A DNA stretch of 50,368 bases. Origin: CAZWIT01 sp964533435 (GTDB lineage: Bacteria; Patescibacteriota; Patescibacteriia; UBA1558; GWA2-36-10). Below the pieces are notes generated by a model. The model saw nothing but the letters and a program-made list of their open reading frames with translations. It had not been told where the DNA came from and did not search any database. Both the position numbers and the translations under genes were made by a program. Shown piece by piece: positions 14,217-22,007 of this stretch. Location: assembly GCA_964533435.1 (NCBI GenBank), contig CAZHLU010000001.1, forward strand, positions 1 through 50,368, written 5' to 3'. Numbering within the stretch: the stretch's first letter is position 1; every line of letters starts with the position of its first letter.

Positions 14217-14274
14217 TTAGTTTTTATTGGCAAGTTTAATTATCAGTGCCTTTAATTTGGTCGCTGATTTTTTT
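14164..14274. repeat. Direct repeat copy B
   Basis: Second copy of the truB 3' end and following DNA (65 bases identical to 11761-11825, then about 45 bases at roughly 85-90% by eye). Its right part is the coding end of the 83-residue protein. Confidence 0.9.
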
Positions 14275-14487
14275 AACAGCGTCATGTTCTATGTGTCCAG
14301 CATCGGCTAGTTTGTGTAAATGACCGATAAATTCAGTATGACTCATCTCTGCGTGCCCAAAATGAATACCTAAAGATTCAGAGGCCTTATTTAAGTGCTC
14401 TAAAGCTTGTTGAGAATCAAAGGCATGGGGTACTAATTCTTTAGCAAAATGTAATTGTTCACTACCAGTGATGTGTGTATTTAGCAT
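14236..14487 (-). CDS. Small helical protein of unknown function
   Basis: The 83-residue, histidine-rich, probably all-helical protein (MLNTHITGSEQLHFAKELV, then ALEHLNKASESLGIHF) has no signal peptide and no recognised family. In the ancestral layout it would have converged on truB, sharing its terminator; its last 13 codons lie in repeat copy B. Confidence 0.6.
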   Translation of the reverse strand: MLNTHITGSEQLHFAKELVPHAFDSQQALEHLNKASESLGIHFGHAEMSHTEFIGHLHKLADAGHIEHDAVKKISDQIKGTDN

Positions 14488-14567
14488 TGTTAGGACTTGA
14501 CTTAATTATTAATTTATGTTAATATTTTTTGGTCTTTATAATATAATTTTAATCTAAATTCAGTATT

Positions 14568-14849
14568 ATGCCAAATAAGAAAGCTGCTATTAAGCACTTA
14601 CGCCAGACCAAAAAAAGAACTTTAGTTAATGCTATTGTTAAAAGGCGTATCAAAAATTTAGTAAAACAAGGCCAAAAAGCTATTGCTGATGGTTCTATTA
14701 AAGAAAAACATCAGGCTTTAAGTCATGATTTACAAAAAACCGTAGATAAGGCTGTTAAAAAAGGTTTAATTAAACCTAATGCTGGTAACCGTAAAAAGGC
14801 TAGATTTATGAAAAGTATTAATAAATCTTTAGCTAGTAGTAAGAAATAA
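14568..14849 (+). CDS. rpsT: 30S ribosomal protein S20
   Basis: A 93-residue, very basic helical protein starting MPNKKAAIKHLRQTKKRT, the usual S20 N-terminus, with the family end GLIKPNAGNRKKARFMKSIN. It binds 16S rRNA early in 30S assembly. It is monocistronic, ending in a palindromic terminator shared with holA. Confidence 0.95.
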   Translation: MPNKKAAIKHLRQTKKRTLVNAIVKRRIKNLVKQGQKAIADGSIKEKHQALSHDLQKTVDKAVKKGLIKPNAGNRKKARFMKSINKSLASSKK

Positions 14850-14874
14850 TTTTTGCTTTATTTTATCTTAAAAT

Positions 14875-14910
14875 AATACAGCCCTGCACCGTACGGTGCA
14901 GGGCTGTATT
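14875..14910. terminator. 36-base perfect palindrome between rpsT and holA
   Basis: AATACAGCCCTGCACCGT and its exact reverse complement meet without a loop. It lies between two converging genes and is likely a bidirectional terminator, although the T runs are short. Confidence 0.7.
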
Positions 14911-15860
14911 TATATTTGGCCAATAATTTTAACAAAGAGTAATTGGGGGTCTAGACTACTGGTTTTAAGTTTAGTATCCAGGATTAATAATTGTTGGTAG
15001 ATATTTTTTAGTTGTTCTAGGCTATAGTTGCGAGTTTGTTTAAAAGTTTTTTCTGCTAGCCAAGGCTGTATTTTTAAGGCCTGCGCTAAGGCGCCGGGGT
15101 AATCAGCTTGTTTAGTAATTAATTTAGCTTTTAGTAGTAAACGATATTGACGGATGATCATGCTTAATAAATATTGAGGATTGGCACCACTATTCATTTG
15201 CTCGTTTAAAAGTTGTAGTGCTAGAGCCTTGTCTTGATTGCCTAGGGCATCAATAAAGTTAAAGATATTTTCATCTAGTTTAGCGTTTACGAGCTCTTTA
15301 ACAGTATTTTCTTCAATATCAGTTTGGCTGTAGTTTGTTAATTTATTTATTTCTTGACTTAAAGCCCATAAGTCATTACCAACATAAGCAATTAATAAAC
15401 GGATAGCTTGAGGGCTAATATTTTTTTTATTTTTTTGACATTGTTTTTTTACCCAAATTTCTAGTTGGCTGCTAGAAAGTTTGGCAAACTCTTCAACATA
15501 TTTAAAAGTTTTTAATTTTTTATAAAGTTTAAGTCTGGCATCAGGCTTATTTGTTTCCCAAAAAATTAAGTAATTTTCTTCTGGGCTATCATTTTGTTTT
15601 TGTAAAAAATTAAGCAGAGCATCTTGCCAACTGGCTAGCTTTTTATTACTAAAAATATTTTTAATAATAATCAATTTTTTACTAGCCAAAAATCCAGTCA
15701 CCGAAATAGCCTGAAAAAAATCGTCAGCTTTAATAGCTTCACCATCAAGATGAAGGATATTATGTCCGCCCGGATCAATTTCGCTTTTAAATTTTTTGGC
15801 AATAGCATCAATTTTATTTTTAGCTAGCCAAGAATTTTCGCCGTAGTAAAAGAATATCAT
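14910..15860 (-). CDS. holA: DNA polymerase III subunit delta
   Basis: A 316-residue clamp-loader subunit. The N-terminal domain (MIFFYYGENSWLAKNKIDAI) is followed by KKLIIIKNIF and an AAA-like middle, with NKLTNYSQTDIEENTVKELVN and FNFIDALGNQDKALALQLLNE in the third domain, all typical of HolA. It helps load the beta clamp at replication forks. It lies one base after polA and is probably cotranscribed. Confidence 0.9.
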   Translation of the reverse strand: MIFFYYGENSWLAKNKIDAIAKKFKSEIDPGGHNILHLDGEAIKADDFFQAISVTGFLASKKLIIIKNIFSNKKLASWQDALLNFLQKQNDSPEENYLIFWETNKPDARLKLYKKLKTFKYVEEFAKLSSSQLEIWVKKQCQKNKKNISPQAIRLLIAYVGNDLWALSQEINKLTNYSQTDIEENTVKELVNAKLDENIFNFIDALGNQDKALALQLLNEQMNSGANPQYLLSMIIRQYRLLLKAKLITKQADYPGALAQALKIQPWLAEKTFKQTRNYSLEQLKNIYQQLLILDTKLKTSSLDPQLLFVKIIGQI

Positions 15861-15861
15861 G

Positions 15862-18585
15862 TTAATTTAAATCTTTTAATTCACCCCAATTTTTACCAAT
15901 TTCCAGATCAGCAATCAAGGGTATATTTAGACGATGAATATTTTCCATAGTGTTTTTTACAAATTCAGCCACCTTTTTTACATCATTATCAGGCACCTCG
16001 ATTACTAATTCGTCGTGTACTTGTAGTACTAGTTTAGATTTTGGACTAATACTGTTTAGTTTTTGATGAATAGCAATCATGGCCATTTTCATTAGGTCAG
16101 CCGCTGTGCCTTGTAAAGGCATATTAATAGCCATGCGTTCAGCAGCACTTTTGAGCATGGGCATAGAAGAGTGAATATCCGGTAAATAGCGACGCCTACC
16201 AAAAATAGTTTGAGCATAACCATATTTACTAGCAAATGTTTTGGTATGGTCTAAATACTCTTTTATTTTTTTATAAATACTAAAATATTTATTAATAAAT
16301 TCCTTAGCTTCATTTCTATTTAAACCTGTGCGCTGGGCAAGACCTAAAGAGCCTAGTCCGTAGAGTACACCAAAGTTTACTTCTTTGGCTGTGCGCCTGA
16401 TTTCTTTAGTGACTTGTTCTAAAGGAATTTTATGAATTTCAGCAGCGGTGCGAGCATGAATATCTTCGCCTTTTTTAAAACTAGCCATCATCTTAGGGTC
16501 TTGCGATAAAGCAGCGGCTAGTCTTAGTTCAATTTGAGAATAATCAGCCGATATTAAGCTAAAGCCAGGTGGAGCAATAAAAGCTTGTCTGATTTTTTTA
16601 CCAAGTTCAGTACGTATGGGGATGTTTTGTAAATTAGGATCAGAAGACGATAAACGACCAGTAGCAGTAACAGTTTGATTAAAACTAGTATGTAAACGGC
16701 CACTATTTTTATCTACTAGCAGGGGCAAGGCTCTAATATAAGTGGTTTGTAATTTAGTTAGTTCGCGGTACTCAGAAATCAAAGGAATAATAGGATGTAG
16801 ATCCATCATTTTATCAAGTTCGGCAGCTGCGGTTGAAATTCCAGTTTTAGTTTTTTTAATACCAGCGACACTAATCTTTAAATCTTCAAATAATATTTTT
16901 TTAAGCTGTAAAGGTGAGCTAATATTAAATTGGCTACCGGCTAGTTTAAATATTTTTTCACTAATTTTAGCAATATCCTGATCAAATTTTTTCTCCATAA
17001 TGTGCAAAAATTTTTGATCTAGTAGTACGCCATTTATTTCCATGTCAGCCAGAGTGGTTACTAGGGGCATTTCAATATTTTGTAATAATTCTAAATTTTT
17101 ATTATCTTTAATAATTGGTAATAGTTTTTGGTAAAGTCTTAAAGTAATATCAGCGTCTTCAGCTGCGTACCAACCCAATTTATCCAAAGGAATATTAGCA
17201 GTGACAATTGTTTTTTTCTGCTCAGCCTCTGACACCAAATCATTTAATTTTAATTTACGATAGCCAAGGTAGGAAAAACTTAATTCTTCTAAACGTAAAC
17301 CGCGGTTAGGGTTGATTAAGTAGGCGGCGATCATGGTATCGAAATATAAGCCTTTAGTTTCTATGCCTAATAATTTTAAGACCTTAAAATCAAATTTTAT
17401 ATTATGACCAATTTTTTGAATTTTATCATCTTCTAAAATTGGTTTTATGTCTTTTAGTACCTGTTGTTTAAATTTTTCTTCTGTTAAGGAAATAAAATAA
17501 GCAGTCCCTGAGGTCCAAGCTAAAGATAAGCCTAGAATTTTTTCTTGGAAAATATCTAAACCAGTAGTTTCAGTGTCTAGAGCAAATATTTTTTGCGTTT
17601 TTAATTCAGTTAATAGTTTTTGCCACTCAGTAAGAGTGGTAATTATTTTATAATTTTCGCTAGTAGTTTTAGCTTGGCTATGGATGCTAAAATTTAGCTG
17701 TTGGTTTAAAGGAATTTTTTTGAGTAAAGAACTAAATTCAAATTTTTGAAAAATTTTATAAACCTCATTAGCATCGTATTGATTCCATGTGGCCTTGTTC
17801 AGGTCTATTTCAATCGGTACGTCAGTAACAATGGTGACTAATCTCTTGCTTAGAGTTGCTTCGGTCTGATATTTGATTAATAATTCCCGGGTACGATCTT
17901 TGATGCTAGGGCTATTTATTTTTTTGTAAAGATTTTCAAGGCTCACAAATTCTTTGATTAAATCACTGGCCCCTTTTTCACCAATGCCTTTGACACCCTT
18001 AATATTATCAGAGTTATCTCCTTGTAAAGCTTTAAAATCAATTAGCTGTTCTGGTTTTAAACCGTAGCGCTCTATTACAGCTGCTTCATCGTAAATAACA
18101 GTATCATTAAAACCTCTTTTTAAAGTTAAAACTTTTGTTCGCTTATTTACTAATTGGAGAGCATCTAAATCACCAGTAACAATAATAGTTTGTACTTCTG
18201 GATTTTTTTCATAAGTAGTTTTAGCAATAGTACCAATGACGTCATCAGCCTCAAAGCCTTCTTTAGTAATAACCGGTATATGAAAAGCCTCCAAAACCTC
18301 CTTGGCTAGTGGTATTTGATCATAAAACTCTTGCGCTTGTTTTACGCGTTGCGCTTTATAGTCTGTATATTCATGGTGACGAAAAGTTTTACCAGCCAAA
18401 TCAAAAGCAGCGATAATATAATCTGGTTTAAGCTCAGTTATGATTTTTAATAACAGCGAAGTAAAGCCATAAACAGCATTTACCATTAAACCGTCTTTGG
18501 TAGATAGTGCGGGAATAGCATGCCAGGCACGATGCATTAAGGCATTGGAGTCGATAATTACTAGTTTTTTGTTATTTTTGGCCAT
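15862..18585 (-). CDS. polA: DNA polymerase I
   Basis: A 907-residue three-domain enzyme. The N-terminal 5'-3' exonuclease has ADDVIGT and GDNSDNIKGVKGIGEKGA. The middle 3'-5' exonuclease domain keeps FALDTETTG and HNIKFD, so proofreading residues are present. The polymerase domain has motif A SADYSQIELRLAA, motif B RRTAKEVNFGVLYG and motif C LQVHDELVIEVP. It acts in repair and Okazaki fragment maturation. A clear core gene of normal length. Confidence 0.95.
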   Translation of the reverse strand: MAKNNKKLVIIDSNALMHRAWHAIPALSTKDGLMVNAVYGFTSLLLKIITELKPDYIIAAFDLAGKTFRHHEYTDYKAQRVKQAQEFYDQIPLAKEVLEAFHIPVITKEGFEADDVIGTIAKTTYEKNPEVQTIIVTGDLDALQLVNKRTKVLTLKRGFNDTVIYDEAAVIERYGLKPEQLIDFKALQGDNSDNIKGVKGIGEKGASDLIKEFVSLENLYKKINSPSIKDRTRELLIKYQTEATLSKRLVTIVTDVPIEIDLNKATWNQYDANEVYKIFQKFEFSSLLKKIPLNQQLNFSIHSQAKTTSENYKIITTLTEWQKLLTELKTQKIFALDTETTGLDIFQEKILGLSLAWTSGTAYFISLTEEKFKQQVLKDIKPILEDDKIQKIGHNIKFDFKVLKLLGIETKGLYFDTMIAAYLINPNRGLRLEELSFSYLGYRKLKLNDLVSEAEQKKTIVTANIPLDKLGWYAAEDADITLRLYQKLLPIIKDNKNLELLQNIEMPLVTTLADMEINGVLLDQKFLHIMEKKFDQDIAKISEKIFKLAGSQFNISSPLQLKKILFEDLKISVAGIKKTKTGISTAAAELDKMMDLHPIIPLISEYRELTKLQTTYIRALPLLVDKNSGRLHTSFNQTVTATGRLSSSDPNLQNIPIRTELGKKIRQAFIAPPGFSLISADYSQIELRLAAALSQDPKMMASFKKGEDIHARTAAEIHKIPLEQVTKEIRRTAKEVNFGVLYGLGSLGLAQRTGLNRNEAKEFINKYFSIYKKIKEYLDHTKTFASKYGYAQTIFGRRRYLPDIHSSMPMLKSAAERMAINMPLQGTAADLMKMAMIAIHQKLNSISPKSKLVLQVHDELVIEVPDNDVKKVAEFVKNTMENIHRLNIPLIADLEIGKNWGELKDLN

Positions 18586-18648
18586 TATTTTTAAATAAAT
18601 TCTTATTTTATAATAGCATTTATAGGGGTTTAGACAAGGGCGTAAATA

Positions 18649-18676
18649 TTGACTTTTTATGATTTTATTATATAAT
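18649..18676 (+). promoter_or_regulatory. Promoter of tRNA-Gly
   Basis: TTGACT (18649-18654), a 16-base spacer, TATAAT (18671-18676), about 20 bases before the tRNA. Confidence 0.7.
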
Positions 18677-18696
18677 AGGGTAGTTATTTAAAATGA

Positions 18697-18773
18697 GCGG
18701 GTGTAGTTCAGTTGGCTAGAACGTTTCCTTGCCAAGGAAAAGGTCGCCGGTTCGAACCCGGTCACCCGCTCCA
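18697..18773 (+). tRNA. tRNA-Gly (GCC)
   Basis: Cloverleaf: acceptor GCGGGTG/CACCCGC, anticodon stem TTTCC/GGAAA with loop TTGCCAA (anticodon GCC), T arm GCCGGTTCGAACCCGGT. CCA is encoded. Confidence 0.95.
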
Positions 18774-18813
18774 ATTTTCGATATGCTCAGGTTGTCGATT
18801 ATATCTTAAATAA

Positions 18814-18888
18814 CGTTATAAATTGGTTAAACATGGCTTAAGCAAGCGGAGCGCGCCGAAGGGTCACTTCGCTCCAATTTATGTAACT
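18814..18888. repeat. Imperfect 75-base palindrome between two tRNA genes
   Basis: GTTATAAATTGG (18815-18826) pairs with CCAATTTATGTAAC (18874-18887) with a small bulge. Inside, GGAGCG pairs with CGCTCC. It has no T run and is not a tRNA; it could be a processing signal or a decayed mobile palindrome. Confidence 0.5.
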
Positions 18889-18894
18889 TAGTTA

Positions 18895-18981
18895 GCCGGC
18901 GTGGTGAAATTGGTAGACACGCAGGACTTAAAATCCTGTACCCGTAAGGGTGTGTCGGTTCGATTCCGACCGCCGGTACCA
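18895..18981 (+). tRNA. tRNA-Leu (TAA)
   Basis: Class II tRNA: acceptor GCCGGCG/CGCCGGT, D arm with TGAAATTGGTAGACA, loop with anticodon TAA (ACTTAAAAT), variable arm TACCCGTAAGGGTG, T loop TTCGATT. CCA is encoded. Confidence 0.93.
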
Positions 18982-19109
18982 CTCGATTCGTCTTTTGTAA
19001 AACAAAAGACTCACTCGTGGTTTCGGGTGTTTATAAAACACCCTCAACCATTAATCAACAAAAATTGAGTGTCCTGAGCGAAGTCGAAGTACATAAACGA
19101 ATTATAAAG

Positions 19110-19129
19110 AAGCCTTTGGGGCTTTTTTT
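19110..19129 (+). terminator. Terminator after the tRNA pair
   Basis: AAGCC, loop, GGCTT and seven T. Two more hairpins lie between the tRNA and this point (GTCTTTTGT/ACAAAAGAC at 18990-19010; GGGTGTT/AACACCC at 19025-19043). Confidence 0.7.
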
Positions 19130-19184
19130 GTTTGTCTTGACAATATTTAGATAAATTGTTATGGTAAAAATATAAGTAAATATT

Positions 19185-19304
19185 ATGAATAATTTAAATC
19201 GTTTAGCTAATTATTGGGCTCATCCCACTATGAAATCCGGTTTTGAAGACCAGGGCGTCATTTTAGCTTTGTTTAGCCTAGGCGGTTTTAAGATGAATTG
19301 TTAA
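19185..19304 (+). CDS. Short open frame of 39 codons
   Basis: It encodes MNNLNRLANYWAHPTMKSGF and then EDQGVILALFSLGGFKMNC. A possible promoter precedes it (TTGACA at 19137-19142, 17 bases, TATGGT) and a strong terminator follows at 19332. No family recognised and no clear ribosome-binding site. It may be a small protein, a leader peptide for the MFS gene, or chance. Confidence 0.35.
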   Translation: MNNLNRLANYWAHPTMKSGFEDQGVILALFSLGGFKMNC

Positions 19305-19331
19305 ATATTATATAATAATTGCATTTAAAGA

Positions 19332-19365
19332 ACGCCTTGGCTAGCTAAAGTCCAAGGCGTTTTTG
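19332..19365 (+). terminator. Strong hairpin upstream of the MFS gene
   Basis: ACGCCTTGG and CCAAGGCGT pair perfectly around CTAGCTAAAGT, followed by TTTT. Another stretch resembling the left arm and loop (CAAGGCTTAGCTAG near 19375) follows, so the hairpin might act as an attenuator for 19429 rather than a simple stop. Confidence 0.75.
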
Positions 19366-19428
19366 TATAAACTCAAGGCTTAGCTAGATTTGTACCTTGA
19401 CAATGCAAAGGCGGAAAGGGGAAAACTT

Positions 19429-20619
19429 ATGGTAAACAGGACAATCAAAATTTATTTACTACTTGCTTTTGCCAGTAAGCTTAGTGTAGCGTTTAGCTTT
19501 ACTACTTATGTGATGTTTTTGCTTAGTCGTGGTTTAAGCATTTTTGAAACCAGTCTAGTTAATATGGTTTTTTATGCAACTTTGTTTATTTTTGAAATTC
19601 CAACCGGAGCTCTGGCTGACGTTTTTGGTCGTAAATTTTCTTTTGTGCTATCTTGCTATTTGACAGCCTTGGGTTTATTTTTCTATTACCTATCGGGGTC
19701 ATTTTGGGGTTTTGCGCTAGCAGAGGCAACAATTGCTATTGGTTATACTTTTGCCAGCGGTGCTTTTCAAGCGTGGTTGGTAGATAAACTAGGTTATCAT
19801 GATTTTAATGGTGAGTTGAAAAAAGTTTTTGCTAAAGAACAGGTGCTTAGTAATAGTGCTGTAATTATTGGTGGATTGATTGGTGCTTATGTTGGTAAAT
19901 TAAATTTGGCTTGGCCTTGGTTAGTGGCTGCTTGTGGTATGGCAGTAGTTGGTGTTAGTGCACAACTGCTTATGAAAGAAGAATATTTTAAAAAACAAAA
20001 AATTTCTTGGATCTTAGGTTGGCAATCATTAAAACAAGTAGTGCAATCTAGTTGGCAGGCTGGAGTAAAGAGTAAGCCAGTTAGATTCTTGATCCTTTTG
20101 GGGACAGTGCAATATTTTGCTGTGCAAGCTCCTAATATGCAATGGCAGCCTTACTTTTCTAGAACTTTTCATATTAGTAGTCAGTATTTAGGCTGGATTT
20201 TTAGCGGGGTTTCAATTTTTATGATGCTTGGATCATTACTAGCTCCTTATTTTGCTCATCGGGTTAAGCAAGAAAAAAGAGTTTTGTTATTGTCACAAGC
20301 CATGATTGGCACTAGTTTGATTCTAGCTTCGTTTACTCAGATGTTTAGTACAGCTTTATTGTTTTTTTGGCTGCATGAATTTGGGAGAGGCTTATTTAAG
20401 CCCTTAAAAGATCAGTATTTAAATGATGCTATTGAGTCGCCACAATTAAGAGCAACACTTATTTCTTTTGAGTCAATGTCACATCATATCGGCGGTCTAT
20501 TTGGGTTGTTTGTAGGTGGTTTGTTAGCTCAAGTTTTTGGAATTCAAATAGCTTGGTTAGCCTCAGGTTTACTACTATTAAGTATGTCCTGGTTGTTATC
20601 AAAAAACGGCCACGCCTAA
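19429..20619 (+). CDS. Major facilitator superfamily transporter
   Basis: About 396 residues and twelve predicted membrane helices. The conserved loop 2-3 motif is GALADVFGRKFSF. Helices 1-6 (MVNRTIKIYLLLAFASKLSV onward) are separated from 7-12 by a basic central loop (KEEYFKKQKISW). It resembles the tetracycline/drug exporter-like MFS proteins, but the substrate cannot be read. The start at 19429 is chosen because AAAGGGG lies about eight bases before it. A hairpin terminator identical but for one base to the one after the next gene follows it. Confidence 0.85.
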   Translation: MVNRTIKIYLLLAFASKLSVAFSFTTYVMFLLSRGLSIFETSLVNMVFYATLFIFEIPTGALADVFGRKFSFVLSCYLTALGLFFYYLSGSFWGFALAEATIAIGYTFASGAFQAWLVDKLGYHDFNGELKKVFAKEQVLSNSAVIIGGLIGAYVGKLNLAWPWLVAACGMAVVGVSAQLLMKEEYFKKQKISWILGWQSLKQVVQSSWQAGVKSKPVRFLILLGTVQYFAVQAPNMQWQPYFSRTFHISSQYLGWIFSGVSIFMMLGSLLAPYFAHRVKQEKRVLLLSQAMIGTSLILASFTQMFSTALLFFWLHEFGRGLFKPLKDQYLNDAIESPQLRATLISFESMSHHIGGLFGLFVGGLLAQVFGIQIAWLASGLLLLSMSWLLSKNGHA

Positions 20620-20623
20620 GAAG

Positions 20624-20655
20624 CAAGCGGGGAGATTACATCAAACCGCTTTTTA
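20624..20655 (+). terminator. Terminator of the MFS gene (copy 1 of a repeated hairpin)
   Basis: AGCGG, a 15-base loop beginning GGAGATTACATC, CCGCT and TTTTT. 32 bases match 21539-21570 with one difference. Confidence 0.75.
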
Positions 20656-20657
20656 AA

Positions 20658-20686
20658 TTGACAAAAATGTGTAGTGATAATATACT
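20658..20686 (+). promoter_or_regulatory. Promoter of the histidine phosphatase-like gene
   Basis: TTGACA (20658-20663), a 17-base spacer, TATACT (20681-20686). It immediately follows the MFS terminator. Confidence 0.75.
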
Positions 20687-20739
20687 AGGGCATAACTTTG
20701 TTCACTGACAAGTTACTTAAAAACCTAGGAGGTAGGACA

Positions 20740-21503
20740 ATGAAATGGCCACAATCCTTGATTTTGATTAGGCACGATGTATCAAGTTATAATATTTTGA
20801 AACAATTGAAAGAGAACGATCCCTTGTATCAAGAGTTTGTAAGATCTTTTGAAGCTAATTCTAATTGTAAGAAGACGCGCAGACTTGCTAGGAAAGTAGC
20901 AAGTAAATTTGCCTTGGGTGTTAGTGATCAGGATACTACTTTAGCATCAGAAGATGATAGTCGGGGCTTGCTAGTTGGACAAGCTTTACGTGCTAGCAAT
21001 CCGTTGCCAGATATCGTATATCTTTCGCCCTATGCGCGGGTACTTGCTACTTTTGAACGCATTTGTCAGAGTTGGCTAGTGTTGCTCGTTTGGAAGATGA
21101 GCGTTTGCGCGAACAAGAGCATGGCTTGGCTACGCTTTATAATGACTGGCGAGTGTTTCATACTTTTTTCCCAGAGCAGGCAAAATTTTATGCTATGCAA
21201 GGATCCTATTGGTATCGTTATCCGCAAGGTGAAAATATTCCCGATGTTCGTTTGCGTAATAATATTTGGATCAGTACTTTGATCAGAGAGTTTTCTGAAA
21301 AACGTGTCTTGGTCGTTACTCATCATTTGAATATTTTGGCAACACGAGCCAATCTAGAGAGATTGTCAGCTGACGAATTTATTTCTTTGGATGAAAATGA
21401 AAAACCAATCAATCTGGGTGTTACTACTTATTGTGGCAATCCTAATATTGGTCGCGATGGCCGTCTGGAACTAGCAAGTTACAACCAGGCTCTATGGAAA
21501 TGA
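20740..21503 (+). pseudogene. Histidine phosphatase family protein, frameshifted
   Basis: The start at 20740 follows AGGAGG. The first frame gives KWPQSLILIRHDVSSYN (phosphatase motif, RHD rather than RHG) up to SPYARVLATFERI. The reading then moves by one base near 21061-21064, where the other frame continues SELASVARLEDERLREQEHG and later VLVVTHHLNILATRANLERL, with the second catalytic histidine. One extra T in the TTT at 21062-21064 would restore a protein of about 254 residues. It is either a sequencing/assembly slip, a real recent pseudogene, or recoding; no classical slippery heptamer is seen. Members dephosphorylate small metabolites. Confidence 0.8.
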
Positions 21504-21538
21504 TTTTTTAGGAAAGGTTTTTGAGAGACAAGATCTAA

Positions 21539-21570
21539 CAAGCGGGGAGATTATATCAAACCGCTTTTTA
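21539..21570 (+). terminator. Terminator of the phosphatase gene (copy 2 of a repeated hairpin)
   Basis: Same 32 bases as 20624-20655 except T for C in the loop. Confidence 0.75.
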
Positions 21571-21580
21571 TTTTTTTAAA

Positions 21581-21690
21581 ACAAAAAACAACCTAGTACT
21601 AGATTGTCTATTGGAGACCGCTCTTCAATCCGTCTCCGCCAGTGGGCGGATGGTGGATTTAGGGCAAGCTCATTAAAAATTTAGTTTTTT
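21581..21690. repeat. Direct repeat left of the three-gene operon
   Basis: It shares with 24522-24608 the segments ACAAAAAACAACC, GTCTATTGGAG, and GGGCAAGCTC followed by AAAAATTTAGTTT, in the same order and orientation. It also holds a CCGCC-rich palindrome (about 21631-21655). CTATTGGAGACCGC (21608-21621) resembles the 3' end of tRNA-Cys. Confidence 0.65.
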
Positions 21691-21700
21691 AATGTTAATA

Positions 21701-22006
21701 TTAGATTTGATCTTTTACTAAGTTTTCTAATAAAGGTTTTATTATTTTTTCTAATATGTCTTCATCAGAAAACATTTCTCCCAATTTTTGCAAAAATTCT
21801 TGTCTTTCTATTTCATTTATTTCTTCCCAAGGGTTGAATTTTAGATGTTTTTCAAGCTCAATAGGTGTATCAATACTTTTTTGATCAAAATCAATTCTAA
21901 TACATTTTACTTCGAGCGCTCTTTCTTTACCAATGTAAGGGATGTCATCTTTATTTATTAGTAAAATTTGTTGCGACAGTTTTGCTATAGGGTAAATTTC
22001 ATTCAT
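21701..22006 (-). CDS. Unknown protein, third gene of an accessory operon
   Basis: 101 residues, acidic, no signal peptide or membrane segment. The first half may be beta-rich (ILLINKDDIPYIGKERALEV) and the second helical (IERQEFLQKLGEMFSDEDIL). No family recognised. It starts one base after the stop of the preceding gene, so coupling is likely; it may be a small partner of the larger protein. Confidence 0.55.
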   Translation of the reverse strand: MNEIYPIAKLSQQILLINKDDIPYIGKERALEVKCIRIDFDQKSIDTPIELEKHLKFNPWEEINEIERQEFLQKLGEMFSDEDILEKIIKPLLENLVKDQI

Positions 22007-22007
22007 A

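Noticed and set aside
21030..21090. Programmed frameshifting in the phosphatase gene
   Set aside because: No X-XXY-YYZ slippery site or downstream pseudoknot is evident; a missing T in a short run explains it more simply.
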